64,000 bases of DNA from Pseudomonas sp. Root71 (lineage in GTDB: Bacteria; Pseudomonadota; Gammaproteobacteria; Pseudomonadales; Pseudomonadaceae), in assembly GCF_001429045.1 (NCBI RefSeq), contig NZ_LMHY01000027.1:124001-188000 (forward strand), read 5' to 3'. Each line of letters opens with the position of its first letter. Position 1 is the first letter of the stretch. A model generated the notes under the pieces. The model was not told the origin of the DNA, did not search any database, and saw nothing but the letters and a program-made list of their open reading frames with translations. Below are positions 53,120-63,927 of this stretch, in pieces. Both the position numbers and the translations under genes were made by a program.

Positions 53120-53380
53120 TCAGGCGTTACCTGGCTCAGCGTCACCTGCATCGGATTCGGTTGCGCTAGGCAGACGAATTGGACGAACCGGCACCACTGT
53201 AGAGATAGCGTGTTTGTAGACCATCTGGCTTACGGTGTTTTTCAGCAGGATAACGAACTGGTCGAAAGACTCGATCGTGCCTTGCAGCTTGATACCGTTG
53301 ACCAGGTAGATGGACACCCCAACTTTCTCTTTACGTAAAGTATTCAAGTAAGGGTCTTGTAGCGAATGCCCTTTTGACAT
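53120..53380 (-). CDS. hfq: RNA chaperone Hfq
   Basis: 86 residues. Sm1 and Sm2 motifs run through [21 protein letters not shown] to [15 protein letters not shown] is the conserved lateral/proximal RNA site. The short C-terminal tail ([14 protein letters not shown]) is typical of Pseudomonas Hfq, shorter than in E. coli. AAGGAG precedes the ATG at 53380. It is the global sRNA and catabolite-control partner (Crc) in this genus. Confidence 0.98.
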   Translation of the reverse strand: MSKGHSLQDPYLNTLRKEKVGVSIYLVNGIKLQGTIESFDQFVILLKNTVSQMVYKHAISTVVPVRPIRLPSATESDAGDAEPGNA

Positions 53381-53473
53381 GTGCCGCACTCCTTTAAGGA
53401 TTCAATATAAAAAATAGGTAATCAGATGGCTTTGGCCGCCACACCCCCAAGGATAGACGGCAATTGCAAGGAC

Positions 53474-54445
53474 TCAGCTCAATATGGAGATGGTCCCAAG
53501 GTATTTCAAGGCGCGCGGCAGATTGTCGCAATCCAGACTGTCCAGCCAATGCAGATCAGTCCAACTGCGCAGCCAGGTGAACTGGCGTTTCGCCAATTGG
53601 CGCGTGGCAATGATTCCACGCTCCTGCATCTCGGCTGACGTCAGCTTGCCATCCAGGTAGTCCCAGACCTGGCGGTAGCCTACTGCACGTATAGACGGCA
53701 TCCCGGCATGCAGGTCACCTCTATTACGCAGGGCTACGACCTCGTCAATGAATCCCTGTTCCAACATTAAAGTGAATCTTTGTTTAATTCGCTCGTGAAG
53801 TACCTGACGATTTGCCGGAGCAATGGCCAAGTTCGCGACAGTATAGGGCAATTGTTGGTGTCCCGAAGCGGCTGCTTCAGTACTTTGCGCACTTTGTTGC
53901 AAACGCAGGGCAGTCATGCTCTGACCGCTGACACGATAAACTTCCAGTGCTCGACTCAAACGCTGCGGATCGTTCGGATGAATCCGCGCCGCGGAAACCG
54001 GGTCAATGACCGCCAACTGGTCGTGCAAGGCTTGCCAGCCAAGGCGCTCAGCCTCTTCTTCGATTTGCGCGCGGACCTCGGGATCGGCGGCCGGCATATC
54101 CGCCAGACCTTCAACCAAAGCCTTGTAATAGAGCATCGTGCCGCCCACCAGCAGCGGAATTTTTCCGCGCGCGGTGATATCGGCCATGGCTTCCAGAGCG
54201 TCACGGCGGAAATCCGCGGCCGAATAGCTCTCGGCCGGGTCGAGAATGTCGATCAGACGATGCGGGTATTGCGCCAGCAACTCTTTGGAGGGCTTGGCGG
54301 TGCCGATGTCCATGCCACGGTAGACCAGCGCCGAATCGACGCTGATCAACTCGCAAGGCAGGACCTTTGTGAGCTCGATGGCCAGGTCAGTCTTGCCGGC
54401 GGCGGTCGGGCCCATCAGGAAAATCGCAGGTGGGAACTGGCTCAT
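53474..54445 (-). CDS. miaA: tRNA dimethylallyltransferase
   Basis: 323 residues. P-loop GPTAAGKT (12-19), [16 protein letters not shown], and [13 protein letters not shown] match MiaA. It adds the dimethylallyl group to A37 of UNN-reading tRNAs. The start shares a base with the mutL stop (TGATG). The 93-base gap to hfq probably contains an hfq-specific start site. Confidence 0.97.
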   Translation of the reverse strand: MSQFPPAIFLMGPTAAGKTDLAIELTKVLPCELISVDSALVYRGMDIGTAKPSKELLAQYPHRLIDILDPAESYSAADFRRDALEAMADITARGKIPLLVGGTMLYYKALVEGLADMPAADPEVRAQIEEEAERLGWQALHDQLAVIDPVSAARIHPNDPQRLSRALEVYRVSGQSMTALRLQQSAQSTEAAASGHQQLPYTVANLAIAPANRQVLHERIKQRFTLMLEQGFIDEVVALRNRGDLHAGMPSIRAVGYRQVWDYLDGKLTSAEMQERGIIATRQLAKRQFTWLRSWTDLHWLDSLDCDNLPRALKYLGTISILS

Positions 54446-56355
54446 CAACGACCGCGCAAGAACAGTTTGTCCAGATCGTCCAGGCCCAGTTGGGTCCAGG
54501 TCGGTCGGCCATGGTTGCATTGACCGCTGCGTTCGGTGTTTTCCATGTCACGCAGCAGACCGTTCATTTCCGGCAAGGCCAGGCGCCGATTCGCACGAAC
54601 CGCGCCGTGGCAGGCCATGGTCCCGAGCAATTCGTTCAGGTGCGCCTGAATGCGGTCACTGGTGCCGAATTCCATCAGATCAGCCAAGACGTCGGCGACC
54701 AGCCGGTTGGCCTCGGCCTGCTTGAGCAGTGCCGGGATCTGCCGGATCGCCAGGGTTTCCGGGCCCAGGCGCTGCAATTCAAAGCCCAGGCGCTGGAACC
54801 AGGCGACATGTTCCTCGGCGCAATCGGCTTCACGCTGACTGACAGCCAGGGACTCCGGCACCAGCAACGGCTGGCCGCTCAGGCCCTCACTGGCCATCGC
54901 CACCTTCAAACGCTCATACATAATCCGCTCGTGGGCGGCATGCATGTCCACCAGCACCAGTCCCTGGGCGTTTTCCGAAAGAATGTAGATGCCCTTGAGT
55001 TGGGCCAGTGCATAACCCAGCGGCGGGATGTCGTCCTGCCCCTCCGGGAGCGCGACGGCATTAGCCTCGGGCAGCGGCGCAAAAAATTCGCGATAGGCAG
55101 CCTGCGCTTCGGCGACAGGCACACCGGACTGCGGTCGCGGCGTGTATTGATACTGATAACCCGCGCCCGAACCCGAGCCCGCCGGCGTATTGAACGACGG
55201 CTGAGCCTGTGGCTGTTCCAGCAGCGCATTGGCGGCCAGGCGCATTTCGCCCTGGGGCCCGAATTCACCGGCTTCAAGGCCGGTAGGCCGGACGATGGCC
55301 GTGGCGACCGGCGCTGCCAGTTGATCGTCGGGGCGCACATCGCCCAAGGCGCGGTGCAGGGTGCCGTAGAGGAAATCGTGAACCATGCGCCCTTCACGGA
55401 AGCGCACTTCGTGCTTGGTCGGGTGCACGTTGACGTCGACGCCGGTCGGATCGACCTCGAAAAACAGCACAAACGTCGGATGCCGACCGTTGAACAGCAC
55501 GTCGCGATAGGCCTGGCGTACCGCGTGGGCCACCAGCTTGTCGCGCACCGCACGGCCATTGACGAAGAAATACTGCAGGTCGGCCTGGCTGCGGTTGAAG
55601 GTAGGCAAGCCGACCCACCCCCATAGATGCAGGCCGTTGCGCTCGATTTCGATCGGCAATGCCTGCTCCAGGAAACCCGGACCGCAGATCGCCGCCACGC
55701 GCCGGGCACGGGCCGCATCATCATGGGCCTCGTGCAGGCTGAGGATGGTCTTGCCGTTGTGGCGCAGATGGAACGCCACATCGAAGCGCGCCAGGGCCAG
55801 GCGCCTGATCACTTCTTGCAGGTGATCGAATTCGGTTTTTTCGGTCTTGAGAAACTTGCGCCGCGCTGGCGTGTTGAAGAACAGGTCGCGCACTTCAACC
55901 GAAGTGCCCACCGGGTGGGCCGCAGGCTGCACGCGGGGCGCCATGTCACGACCTTCGGTCTCGACCTGCCAGGCCTGATCGGCGTCGCGGGTGCGGGAAG
56001 TCAGGGTCAGGCGCGCAACGGAGCTGATCGATGCCAGGGCCTCGCCGCGAAACCCCAGGCTCATGACCTGTTCGAGGTCTTCCAGGTTGCGGATCTTGCT
56101 GGTGGCGTGACGGGCCAGGGCCAGCGGCAGGTCATCGGCGGAAATGCCGCTGCCATCGTCGCGCACCCGCAGCAGCTTGACGCCGCCCTGCTCCACATCG
56201 ACGTCGATGCGCTTGGCGCCGGAATCCAGGCTGTTTTCCAGCAGTTCCTTGATCACCGAAGCCGGCCGCTCGACCACCTCACCCGCGGCAATCTGGTTCG
56301 CCAGTCGCGGGCTGAGAAGCTCGATTCGCGCGCCGTTGTTCACGACCTGATTCAT
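54445..56355 (-). CDS. mutL: DNA mismatch repair protein MutL
   Basis: 636 residues. GHKL ATPase N-terminus ([30 protein letters not shown]), a Pro/Gln/Gly-rich linker (around 350-430) and a C-terminal dimerisation/endonuclease domain. The endonuclease motif reads [12 protein letters not shown], i.e. DxHAx2Ex4E with Met at the Gln position, as I recall for other pseudomonads; this fits a MutL that nicks DNA (no MutH in the genus). It overlaps both neighbours (amiB by 4 bases, miaA by one). Confidence 0.97.
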   Translation of the reverse strand: MNQVVNNGARIELLSPRLANQIAAGEVVERPASVIKELLENSLDSGAKRIDVDVEQGGVKLLRVRDDGSGISADDLPLALARHATSKIRNLEDLEQVMSLGFRGEALASISSVARLTLTSRTRDADQAWQVETEGRDMAPRVQPAAHPVGTSVEVRDLFFNTPARRKFLKTEKTEFDHLQEVIRRLALARFDVAFHLRHNGKTILSLHEAHDDAARARRVAAICGPGFLEQALPIEIERNGLHLWGWVGLPTFNRSQADLQYFFVNGRAVRDKLVAHAVRQAYRDVLFNGRHPTFVLFFEVDPTGVDVNVHPTKHEVRFREGRMVHDFLYGTLHRALGDVRPDDQLAAPVATAIVRPTGLEAGEFGPQGEMRLAANALLEQPQAQPSFNTPAGSGSGAGYQYQYTPRPQSGVPVAEAQAAYREFFAPLPEANAVALPEGQDDIPPLGYALAQLKGIYILSENAQGLVLVDMHAAHERIMYERLKVAMASEGLSGQPLLVPESLAVSQREADCAEEHVAWFQRLGFELQRLGPETLAIRQIPALLKQAEANRLVADVLADLMEFGTSDRIQAHLNELLGTMACHGAVRANRRLALPEMNGLLRDMENTERSGQCNHGRPTWTQLGLDDLDKLFLRGR

Positions 56356-57782
56356 TCTTTGGCCGCCAGTTCAGTGCCCGGAATGGTCAGGTGCTGACCG
56401 ATCTTGAGCTCATCGTTCGACAGGTTGTTGGCGCTGCGCAGGGTCGCGGGCGAAACCTGGTAGCGCACGGCGATCATCGCCAGGGTCTCGCCCGGGTTGA
56501 CGCGGTGATCACGCGGCCCCTGCACAATCTTGCCGGAGTCGCGCAGCCAGGCAATATAAGTGCCCGGTGGCGGGTTCTGCTGGAAGAACTGGCGCACGCC
56601 GCTGCTGATTGAACGCGCCAGCGCCTGCTGGTGGCTCGACGCGGCAAGCTTGGAGGCTTCGTTGGCGTTGGAGATAAACCCGGTTTCCACCAGGATCGAC
56701 GGAATGTCCGGCGATTTCAGCACCATGAACCCGGCCTGCTCAACCCGTTGCTTGTGCAGCGGTGTCACCCGGCCGATGTTGCTCAAGACTTTCTGGCCAA
56801 CGTTCAGGCTGGAGGTCAGGGATGCCGTCATCGACAGGTCAAGCAGTACGCCGGCGAGCATGCGGTCCTTGTCATCGAGGCTGACGTTGCCGGCGCCACC
56901 GATCAGGTCGGAGCGGTTTTCGCTGTCGGCCAGCCAGCGGGCGGTCTCCGAGGTGGCACCACGGTCGGACAAGGCGAACACCGACGCACCGAATGCAGCG
57001 GCAGACGGCGCGGCGTCGGCGTGAATCGAGACGAACAGGTCGGCGCCTTTCTTGCGGGCGATTTCAGTACGGCCGCGCAACGGAATGAAGTAGTCGCCGG
57101 TACGCGTCAGTTCGGCGCGGAAGCCTTTCATGCCGTTGACCTGGCGTTGGGTTTCGCGGGCGATCTGCAGCACCACGTCTTTCTCGCGCTGGCCTCGGGA
57201 GCCGGAAGCCCCCGGATCTTCGCCACCGTGACCGGCGTCGATCACCACAATGATGTCGCGTTTGCCGGCCGGGGCTGGCGGCAATTTGATAGCAGGCTCC
57301 GTCGGCGTGACCGGTACGGCAGGCACAGTGGCGACCGACGGTGTCGGCGCTGGAGGAGGCGCGGCGTCTGCGGCGTTATCGAACAGATCGACCACCAACC
57401 GGTTGCCGTACTGGGCGTTCGGTGCCAGGGAGAAGCTTTTCGGCGTCACGGCCTTTTTCAGGTCGATGACCACCCGCAGGTCGGTCGGCGTGCGCTGGGC
57501 CGAGCGCATGGCGGTAATCGGGGTGTTCGAGGTATTGACGTTGAGCGGCGCACCGAGGGTCGCGCCATTGATGTCGATGACCAGGCGATCCGGAGCCGTC
57601 AGGGTAAAAACGCTGTGTTGCACCGGGCCGGTCAGGTCAAACACCAGTCGCGTGTTGTCCGGTGCCCGCCACAGACGAACACTGTTGACCTTCGAATCGG
57701 CCACAGCGTCGACGGTCACCGCCAAAAACAACACCCCTACGGCAGCCACCAACGCGCGAAAGCGCATACCTAACCCCATCAT
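56352..57782 (-). CDS. amiB: N-acetylmuramoyl-L-alanine amidase with AMIN and LysM domains
   Basis: 476 residues. Signal peptide (about 1-28), AMIN domain (about 30-140, [21 protein letters not shown]), Pro-rich linker, Amidase_3 catalytic domain with zinc ligands in [14 protein letters not shown], and [13 protein letters not shown], then one LysM (about 425-470). It splits septal peptidoglycan. Both an ATG at 57782 and one five codons later fit; the first directly follows the tsaE stop. The AMIN-Amidase_3-LysM order is that of E. coli AmiB. Confidence 0.93.
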   Translation of the reverse strand: MMGLGMRFRALVAAVGVLFLAVTVDAVADSKVNSVRLWRAPDNTRLVFDLTGPVQHSVFTLTAPDRLVIDINGATLGAPLNVNTSNTPITAMRSAQRTPTDLRVVIDLKKAVTPKSFSLAPNAQYGNRLVVDLFDNAADAAPPPAPTPSVATVPAVPVTPTEPAIKLPPAPAGKRDIIVVIDAGHGGEDPGASGSRGQREKDVVLQIARETQRQVNGMKGFRAELTRTGDYFIPLRGRTEIARKKGADLFVSIHADAAPSAAAFGASVFALSDRGATSETARWLADSENRSDLIGGAGNVSLDDKDRMLAGVLLDLSMTASLTSSLNVGQKVLSNIGRVTPLHKQRVEQAGFMVLKSPDIPSILVETGFISNANEASKLAASSHQQALARSISSGVRQFFQQNPPPGTYIAWLRDSGKIVQGPRDHRVNPGETLAMIAVRYQVSPATLRSANNLSNDELKIGQHLTIPGTELAAKE

Positions 57783-58253
57783 CTATTTGGATTCCAATGC
57801 CAAAGCGGCACACCAGGCCTCGCCACGCGAGCCCTGGGATAAAATTTTCAGCGAACGCCCGCTGTCTTGCGGGCTAATGGTAATGGTCAGGTCAGGCTTT
57901 GGCAAAAAGCCTGCACCTTTATCGGGCCATTCGATCAGACACAGGGCATCGTCTTCGAAGTAGTCGCGGATACCGAGGAACTCTAGCTCTTCCGGATCGA
58001 CCAGACGGTACAAATCGAAATGGAAGGCGCGAATGTCGCCGATCTCGTAGGGCTCAACCAGGGTAAAGGTCGGGCTTTTGACTGCCCCGACATGCCCCAG
58101 ACCGCGGATGATGCCTCGGGACAACGTGGTTTTGCCCATCCCCAGGTTACCCTCAAGGAAGATCAGGCCATGGCCTTGGGTGATTCGGGCAATGCGTGCG
58201 CCAAAGTCGCTCATGGCCAGCTCATCGGCCAGATACAGGGTTACTTCAGACAC
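57783..58253 (-). CDS. tsaE: tRNA threonylcarbamoyladenosine ATPase subunit TsaE
   Basis: 156 residues. P-loop GNLGMGKTT (35-43), SPTFTLVEPYEI, FHFDLYRL, and IEWPDKG. TsaE couples ATP hydrolysis to t6A synthesis by TsaBD. The start is GTG at 58253 behind GGAGGAG, and it overlaps nnrD by 13 bases. The amiB gene follows immediately. Confidence 0.95.
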   Translation of the reverse strand: MSEVTLYLADELAMSDFGARIARITQGHGLIFLEGNLGMGKTTLSRGIIRGLGHVGAVKSPTFTLVEPYEIGDIRAFHFDLYRLVDPEELEFLGIRDYFEDDALCLIEWPDKGAGFLPKPDLTITISPQDSGRSLKILSQGSRGEAWCAALALESK

Positions 58254-59740
58254 GGTGCTTGCTCCTCCAACAATTGACGAATGGCTGGGATCAGATCACT
58301 GGCCGCCAGCCCACGGCCCGATTTTCCTTGTTGCGCCCCGGCATTGGCGTGCAGCCAGACCGCCAGGCAGGCTGCGTCGAATGGCTCCATGCCCTGGGCC
58401 AGCAATGCGCCGACCAGACCGGCCAGCACATCGCCCAAACCGGCGGTGGCCATGGCCGGGTGCCCCTGATGACACAGCGCCAGACGCCCATCGGGATGGG
58501 CGATCAGGCTGCCGGCACCTTTCAGGATGACGACAGCTGTATATTTTTTGCTCAAGGCATGGGCTGCGGCGGGACGGTCAGACTGAACGTCGGCAGTGCT
58601 CACCCCAAGCAAGCGTGCCGCTTCGCCCGGATGCGGAGTGATCACGCAATTACCGGGCAAACTCACACGCTCCTCGGCCAACATGTTCAGCGCATCGGCG
58701 TCCCAGACTTGCGGCAGCGGTGCATTGGCAGCGGCCGACAACAAGCTGCGCCCCCATCCAGCCTGGCCCAGCCCCGGGCCGACAACCAACACAGAAATTT
58801 TTTGAAGCAACCCCATCAATTGATTGGCCGACGAAGTGCCCAGCACCATCGCCTCGGGGATCCGCGCCAGCGCGGCGGACACGTGTTCGCTGCGGGTCGC
58901 CACCGACACCATGCCCGCTCCGCTGCGCAGCGCACTTTGCGCGCTCAGCAGGATCGCGCCACCCAACCCACGGTCGCCACCGATCAGCAACACATGGCCG
59001 AACTTACCTTTGTGGGAAGCCTGTGCCCGCGCCATTGGACGCGGCAGATTAGCAGCGGTCAGGCGACGGGCGGAGAAAGCAGCGCCTTCTATTAGCTGTG
59101 GGTCCGCGTGCAAGTCGTTGAACACCAGCTCACCGACCACATTGGCCGCCTCGCCGGTGAACAACCCCACCTTCAAGCCAATGAACGTGACCGTCAGGTC
59201 GGCACGCACGGCATGACCAAGGATGCGCCCCGTATCCGCACACAACCCTGACGGAATATCCACCGCCGCAACCGGCAGCCCGCTGGCATTGATCGCGACG
59301 ATGGCGCTGGCATAGGGATCACGCACGTCACCGCTCAGACCGGTGCCAAGCAAAGCATCCAGCACGATGCCGCGCAATCCGGATTGTGCCGTCCAGGGCT
59401 CGATGAGCACGTTTTCGGACACCGCCTCGGCATGGGCCAACGCCGCATCCCCCTGCAAGCGCTGCGGATCCCCCACCGCCAGCACCCGCACCGACCAACC
59501 GGCACGCTGGGCCAACACAGCCACCAGGTAGCCGTCGCCTGCGTTATTGCCATGCCCGGCCAGCACGCTCAGTTCGTTCGCGGTCGGCCATTGCCGCACC
59601 AGCGCCCGCCACGTCGCCCGCGCCGCGCGCTGCATCAATTCGAAGCCCGCTGTGCCGGCGGCGATCAGGCTCGCGTCGAGCGCTCGCACCTGGGCGGCAC
59701 TGTACAGCGCGTCGGGTAATTCATCTTTAGTGTGCGGCAT
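58241..59740 (-). CDS. nnrD: bifunctional NAD(P)HX epimerase/dehydratase
   Basis: 499 residues. N-terminal epimerase domain (NnrE-like, about 1-215) with LAGHGNNAGDGYLVA and AVDIPSGLCADTG. C-terminal ADP/ATP-dependent dehydratase domain (about 225-490) with KGKFGHVLLIGGDRGLGGA, PHPGEAARLLG, KGAGSLIA and GNPGMATAGxGD-like GHPAMATAGLGDVLAG. It repairs hydrated NADH/NADPH. The ATG at 59740 is chosen because the upstream extension is not conserved. It is divergent from queG. Confidence 0.95.
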   Translation of the reverse strand: MPHTKDELPDALYSAAQVRALDASLIAAGTAGFELMQRAARATWRALVRQWPTANELSVLAGHGNNAGDGYLVAVLAQRAGWSVRVLAVGDPQRLQGDAALAHAEAVSENVLIEPWTAQSGLRGIVLDALLGTGLSGDVRDPYASAIVAINASGLPVAAVDIPSGLCADTGRILGHAVRADLTVTFIGLKVGLFTGEAANVVGELVFNDLHADPQLIEGAAFSARRLTAANLPRPMARAQASHKGKFGHVLLIGGDRGLGGAILLSAQSALRSGAGMVSVATRSEHVSAALARIPEAMVLGTSSANQLMGLLQKISVLVVGPGLGQAGWGRSLLSAAANAPLPQVWDADALNMLAEERVSLPGNCVITPHPGEAARLLGVSTADVQSDRPAAAHALSKKYTAVVILKGAGSLIAHPDGRLALCHQGHPAMATAGLGDVLAGLVGALLAQGMEPFDAACLAVWLHANAGAQQGKSGRGLAASDLIPAIRQLLEEQAPCLK

Positions 59741-59803
59741 GCGTCTTCGGGCTCCGATGTCTGGCAGAATTATACGCACCTCAGCTCCGGTTTCTCTCGT
59801 CTC

Positions 59804-60883
59804 ATGCCCGCTATTACCACAGACCTGCCCGCCCTCGCCCAATCCATCAAGGACTGGGGCCGTGAGCTTGGCTTTCAGCAAGTCGGCATCAGCGGCCTCG
59901 ACCTGGCCGAGCATGAGCAGCACCTGGAACGCTGGCTCGAAGCTGGCTACCACGGCGAAATGGACTATATGGACGCCCACGGCAGCAAACGCTCGCACCC
60001 CGAAGAGCTGGTGCCGGGTACGTTGCGCGTGGTATCCCTGCGCATGGACTACCTGTCCGGCGACACGCAGATGGCAAAAATGCTCGCCCAACCGGAAAAA
60101 GCCTACGTCTCCCGTTATGCCCTGGGTCGCGATTACCACAAGCTGATCCGCAAACGCGTTCAGCAACTGGCAGAAAAGATTCAGGCCGAGATTGGACCAT
60201 TTGGCTTCCGCGCTTTTGTTGACAGTGCCCCGGTGCTGGAAAAAGCCATCGCCGAACAGGCGGGTCTTGGATGGATCGGCAAAAACACCCTGGTCTTGAA
60301 TCGCAAGGCCGGCAGTTACTTTTTCCTCGCTGAGCTGTTCGTCGACCTGCCACTACCAGTCGACCCGCCCCACGCCACCGAACATTGCGGGCGGTGCAGC
60401 GCCTGCCTCGACATCTGTCCGACCAACGCCTTCGTCGGCCCCTATGTGCTGGATGCCCGACGCTGCATTTCCTACCTGACCATCGAACTCAAAGGCGCGA
60501 TCCCTGAAGATTTGCGACCGTTGATCGGCAACCGGGTGTTCGGTTGCGATGACTGTCAGATCGTCTGTCCGTGGAACCGCTTCGCCCGCCCGTCCGGTGA
60601 AGGCGACTTCAAGCCGCGGCACAATCTGGACAATGCCGGACTGGCGGAACTGTTCATGTGGGATGAGGACAAATTCCTGAGCAGCACCGAAGGCTCGCCG
60701 CTACGCCGGACCGGTTACGAAAACTGGTTGCGCAACCTGGCGGTGGGGCTGGGGAATGCGCCTTCAACGATTCCGGTGCTGGAGGCGCTTAAGGCTCGTC
60801 GGGAGCACCCTTCGGAACTGGTGCGTGAGCATGTCGAGTGGGCATTGCGGCAACACGCTGAACGTCAGGCTTCGTCGTTGTAG
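59804..60883 (+). CDS. queG: epoxyqueuosine reductase
   Basis: 359 residues. A cobalamin-binding N-terminus with catalytic Asp140 (FVDSAPVLEKAIAEQAGLGW) and two 4Fe-4S clusters: Cys195, 198, 201 and 205 in CGRCSACLDIC, and Cys248, 251 and 255 in CDDCQIVC, with Cys221 as the remaining ligand. It reduces epoxyqueuosine to queuosine in tRNA. The ATG at 59804 is family-consistent; the longer frame adds 24 residues. A TATAC -10-like element lies at about 59770. Its 3' end overlaps the convergent channel gene by 19 bases. Confidence 0.95.
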   Translation: MPAITTDLPALAQSIKDWGRELGFQQVGISGLDLAEHEQHLERWLEAGYHGEMDYMDAHGSKRSHPEELVPGTLRVVSLRMDYLSGDTQMAKMLAQPEKAYVSRYALGRDYHKLIRKRVQQLAEKIQAEIGPFGFRAFVDSAPVLEKAIAEQAGLGWIGKNTLVLNRKAGSYFFLAELFVDLPLPVDPPHATEHCGRCSACLDICPTNAFVGPYVLDARRCISYLTIELKGAIPEDLRPLIGNRVFGCDDCQIVCPWNRFARPSGEGDFKPRHNLDNAGLAELFMWDEDKFLSSTEGSPLRRTGYENWLRNLAVGLGNAPSTIPVLEALKARREHPSELVREHVEWALRQHAERQASSL

Positions 60884-61476
60884 ACGAACTTCGGCATTTC
60901 CCAATGAAAACGAATCGCCAGCAAGCGCAGCAGAAAACCGCCGAACAAGGTGATCAGAATCGATTGCCCATCGGGTAATTGCAGGTAGATACACAGCATG
61001 TAACACCACGCCGCCGCAAACGAAACGCTGGCATAGAGCTCACGCCGGAAGATCAGCGGAATATCGTTGCAGAAAATGTCCCGCAGGATGCCGCCGAAAA
61101 CGCCGGTGATCACGCCACTGACGGAGGCGACCAACATGCCATGGCCCATTTCCAGGGCGGTGATGCAGCCGATCAGGGTGAAGGCTACGAGCCCCATGGC
61201 ATCGAGCACCAGGAAAAGTGAACGCAGATGGCGCATCCAGCGTGCCGTGAACACCGTGATCATGGCGGCAGCCGTGGTCAGCACCAGGTATTCAGGGTGT
61301 TTGACCCAGGTCAGCGGATAGTGCCCGAGCAGCACATCACGTACCGAACCGCCCCCCAACGCCGTGACGCAAGCGATCAGCACCACACCGAACCAGTCCA
61401 TGCCGCGACGGCCGGCAGAGAGGGCGCCGGTCATGGCTTCGGTGGTGATGGCGATCAGATAGAGCATCAGCAGCAT
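60865..61476 (-). CDS. trimeric intracellular cation channel family (YicG-like) protein
   Basis: 203 residues, seven membrane segments. Two tandem TRIC halves each carry a Gly-rich turn: LGGGSVRDVLLG and FGGILRDIFCNDIP. E. coli YicG is a glycine transporter in this family (recalled); other members conduct K+ or Na+. The substrate here is open. Convergent with queG. Confidence 0.85.
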   Translation of the reverse strand: MLLMLYLIAITTEAMTGALSAGRRGMDWFGVVLIACVTALGGGSVRDVLLGHYPLTWVKHPEYLVLTTAAAMITVFTARWMRHLRSLFLVLDAMGLVAFTLIGCITALEMGHGMLVASVSGVITGVFGGILRDIFCNDIPLIFRRELYASVSFAAAWCYMLCIYLQLPDGQSILITLFGGFLLRLLAIRFHWEMPKFVYNDEA

Positions 61477-61539
61477 GGTGGCGATCCTTGCAAAAAGGCG
61501 CGCAGTCTACTCACTTCACCAAAGCCTACAACCCCCCCT

Positions 61540-61616
61540 GTAGGAGCTGCCGCAGGCTGCGATCTTTTGACTTTGGTGTTCAAGATCAAAAGATCGCAGC
61601 CTGCGGCAGCTCCTAC
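61540..61616. repeat. REP doublet between the TRIC-family gene and orn
   Basis: Inverted GTAGGAGCTGCCGCAGGCTG arms with CGATCTTTTGA inside lie between the TRIC-family start and the orn stop. Confidence 0.92.
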
Positions 61617-61635
61617 ATAAGGACCGTGGGCCGTA

Positions 61636-62178
61636 TCAGAACTTGATGAAATGCTTGCGGTAGTGCTGCAACTCGGCAATCGATTCGCGGATGTCGTCCA
61701 GCGCCAGGTGGGTGCTGCCCTTCTTGAAGCTGTCACGCACATCCGGTGCCCAGCGCGCAGCCAGTTCTTTGAGCGTGGAAACGTCGAGGTTGCGGTAGTG
61801 GAAATAGCTTTCCAGAGATTTCATGTGGGTATAAAGAAAGCGACGGTCCTGGCAGATGCTGTTGCCGCAGATCGGCGACTTGCCCTTCGGCACCCACTTC
61901 TCCAGGAAGGCGATGGTTTCGGCTTCGGCTTGGGCCATGCTGATGCGGCTGTCGCGAACCCGCTGGGTCAGCCCGGAACCGCCGTGCTGACGAGTATTCC
62001 ACTCGTCCATGCCAGCGAGGATTTCGTCGCTGTGGTGAATGGCGATCACCGGGCCTTCGGCCAGGGTGTTCAGGTCACTGTCGGTGACGATGGTGGCCAT
62101 TTCGATGATGACGTCCGTGTCAGGGTTCAGACCGGTCATCTCCAGGTCGATCCAGATCAGGTTCTGTGGGTTTTGCAT
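61636..62178 (-). CDS. orn: oligoribonuclease
   Basis: 180 residues, DEDDh exonuclease: Exo[10 protein letters not shown] (Asp, Glu), ExoII HRRFLYTH-type [12 protein letters not shown], ExoIII HLALDDI (His, Asp). It degrades 2-5-nt RNA, and in Pseudomonas clears pGpG in c-di-GMP turnover. AGGAG precedes the ATG at 62178. It is divergent from rsgA, as in P. aeruginosa. Confidence 0.97.
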   Translation of the reverse strand: MQNPQNLIWIDLEMTGLNPDTDVIIEMATIVTDSDLNTLAEGPVIAIHHSDEILAGMDEWNTRQHGGSGLTQRVRDSRISMAQAEAETIAFLEKWVPKGKSPICGNSICQDRRFLYTHMKSLESYFHYRNLDVSTLKELAARWAPDVRDSFKKGSTHLALDDIRESIAELQHYRKHFIKF

Positions 62179-62285
62179 GTGTCGGCTCCTAGGCAATGCT
62201 GCGCAGTTTAGCCTAGGCCGGTGGCCGGGCGTGCTAAACTCGCGGCCGTTTTACCTAATCGCTGCATTCTTGATACGGAACACCC

Positions 62286-63317
62286 ATGGCCAAACGCCAA
62301 CTCAATCGTCGTCAAAACTGGCGCATCGAAAAGATTCAGGGCGAACGCGCTGCCCGCGCCGCCAAACGCGAGTCCTCGGCCGTCGAGGCGCTTGAGGGCG
62401 GCGATCTGGGCCCGGAACAGCACGGTCTGGTGATCGCGCACTTCGGTGTGCAGGTCGAAGTCGAGGCCCGTGATGGCGAACTGGCCGGCCAGGTGTTCCG
62501 TTGCCACCTGCGCGCCAACCTGCCGGCGCTGGTGACCGGCGATCAGGTGGTCTGGCGTGCCGGCAACCAGGGCATCGGCGTGATCGTGGCGCAACTGCCG
62601 CGCAACACCGAACTGTGTCGTCCTGACAGTCGCGGTCAGCTCAAGCCTGTTGCGGCCAACGTCGACATGATCGTCATCGTGTTTGCACCGCTGCCCGAGC
62701 CCCACGCCAACCTGATCGACCGCTATCTGGTCGCAGCCGAACATGCGGGCATCAAGCCGCTGTTACTGCTGAACAAATTCGACCTGATCGACGACAACAA
62801 CGCACCAGCGCTGAATGCCTTGCTCGCCGTATACCGCACCCTCGGCTACCCGGTGCTGGAAGTGTCGGCGCACCACGGCAACGGTATGGAGCAGTTGCAG
62901 ACGCAGCTGGACGGACGCATCAGCGTGTTCGTCGGCCAGTCCGGTGTCGGCAAGTCATCGCTGGTCAACAGCCTGCTGCCGGAAGTCGAAACCCGCGTCG
63001 GTCCGTTGTCCGAGCTGTCTGGCCAGGGTACCCACACCACCACCACCGCGCGGTTGTTCCACTTCCCCGGCGGCGGTGAGTTGATCGACTCCCCGGGTAT
63101 CCGCGAATTCGGTCTGGGCCACGTCAGCCGTGCCGACGTCGAAGCCGGCTTCATCGAGTTCAACGACCTCCTCGGCACCTGCCGCTTCCGTGACTGCAAG
63201 CATGACCGCGAACCGGGTTGCGCCCTGCTCAAGGCCCTGGAAGACGGCCGCGTGCAGCAGCAACGGATGAACAGCTACCGCTCGATCATCGCCAGCCTGC
63301 CGGAAAACGGCTACTAA
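62286..63317 (+). CDS. rsgA: ribosome small subunit-dependent GTPase RsgA
   Basis: 343 residues. N-terminal OB-like domain, then a circularly permuted GTPase: NKFD (163-166) precedes GQSGVGKSS (217-225) and DSPG (268-271). The C-terminal zinc-binding domain uses Cys299, Cys304, His306 and Cys312 ([14 protein letters not shown]). It assists late 30S maturation. In PAO1 it is followed by motB; here the next genes are the TIR/caspase-like pair. Confidence 0.97.
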   Translation: MAKRQLNRRQNWRIEKIQGERAARAAKRESSAVEALEGGDLGPEQHGLVIAHFGVQVEVEARDGELAGQVFRCHLRANLPALVTGDQVVWRAGNQGIGVIVAQLPRNTELCRPDSRGQLKPVAANVDMIVIVFAPLPEPHANLIDRYLVAAEHAGIKPLLLLNKFDLIDDNNAPALNALLAVYRTLGYPVLEVSAHHGNGMEQLQTQLDGRISVFVGQSGVGKSSLVNSLLPEVETRVGPLSELSGQGTHTTTTARLFHFPGGGELIDSPGIREFGLGHVSRADVEAGFIEFNDLLGTCRFRDCKHDREPGCALLKALEDGRVQQQRMNSYRSIIASLPENGY

Positions 63318-63517
63318 ACAGACGTGCCGACCGCCCTGCCTTCAGCGGGGCGGCCGACGGCTGGATCTTCCCCCCCTCTTAAACATCAGACCTTTCTGTA
63401 AGACGTACGCACGCTCGCTTGTAGGGCATTTCTCTTTCCGCGCCGACACCTTGTGGCCGCGCTGCATTCGCCTAAGTTCAAACCCTCTTCGCACTCCAGC
63501 GACTCCGAGGGACACCC
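63318..63517. other. junction spacer between rsgA and the TIR gene
   Basis: 200 bases. A GC-rich imperfect inverted repeat (about 63326-63358, CGACCGCCC / GGGCGGCCG) could end rsgA transcription but lacks a clean T-run. The rest must contain the promoter of the TIR gene; no strong -35/-10 pair is evident. Confidence 0.4.
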
Positions 63518-63925
63518 ATGCAAACCTACCACCTGTTCATCAGCCACTCATGGAACTACTCCGACGCCCACGACAATCTCGTGCGCCTGCTCAACGCCAA
63601 GCCCGGTTTCACGTACAAGAATTTTTCGGTACCGCCGGACAACCCGATTGTCGGCGCGAAAACCGACAAACAACTTGAGGAGGCCATCGAAAACAAGATC
63701 CGCCCGTGTTCGGCGGTATTGATCATGGCCGGGATGTATTCCACCTATAGCAAGTGGATCAACAAGGAAATCGAGATCGCCAAGCGCATGGGCAAGGTGA
63801 TCATTGCGATCAAGCCGTTCGGTGCCGAGCGCATTTCCACGGTGGTACGTGACGCGGCACATGCCGAATGTGCGTGGAACACCAACAGCATCATCGATGC
63901 GATTCGCCAGCATACGGCGGTGTAA
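63518..63925 (+). CDS. TIR-domain protein (ThsB/DUF1863-like)
   Basis: 135 residues forming a single TIR-like domain. MQTYHLFISHSWNYSDAHDN is the first strand and loop (FISHSW), PVGAKTDKQ-type linker IVGAKTDKQLEEAIENKI follows, AVLIMAGMYSTYSKW is the central strand, and KWINKEIEIAKRMGKVII is the helix that carries the likely catalytic Glu84 of TIR NADases. Such small stand-alone TIRs make NAD-derived signals in Thoeris-type defence. GAGGGAC precedes the ATG. The next gene starts 2 bases after its stop, so they form a tight pair. The role as signal maker is inferred from family and neighbour. Confidence 0.85.
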   Translation: MQTYHLFISHSWNYSDAHDNLVRLLNAKPGFTYKNFSVPPDNPIVGAKTDKQLEEAIENKIRPCSAVLIMAGMYSTYSKWINKEIEIAKRMGKVIIAIKPFGAERISTVVRDAAHAECAWNTNSIIDAIRQHTAV

Positions 63926-63927
63926 CC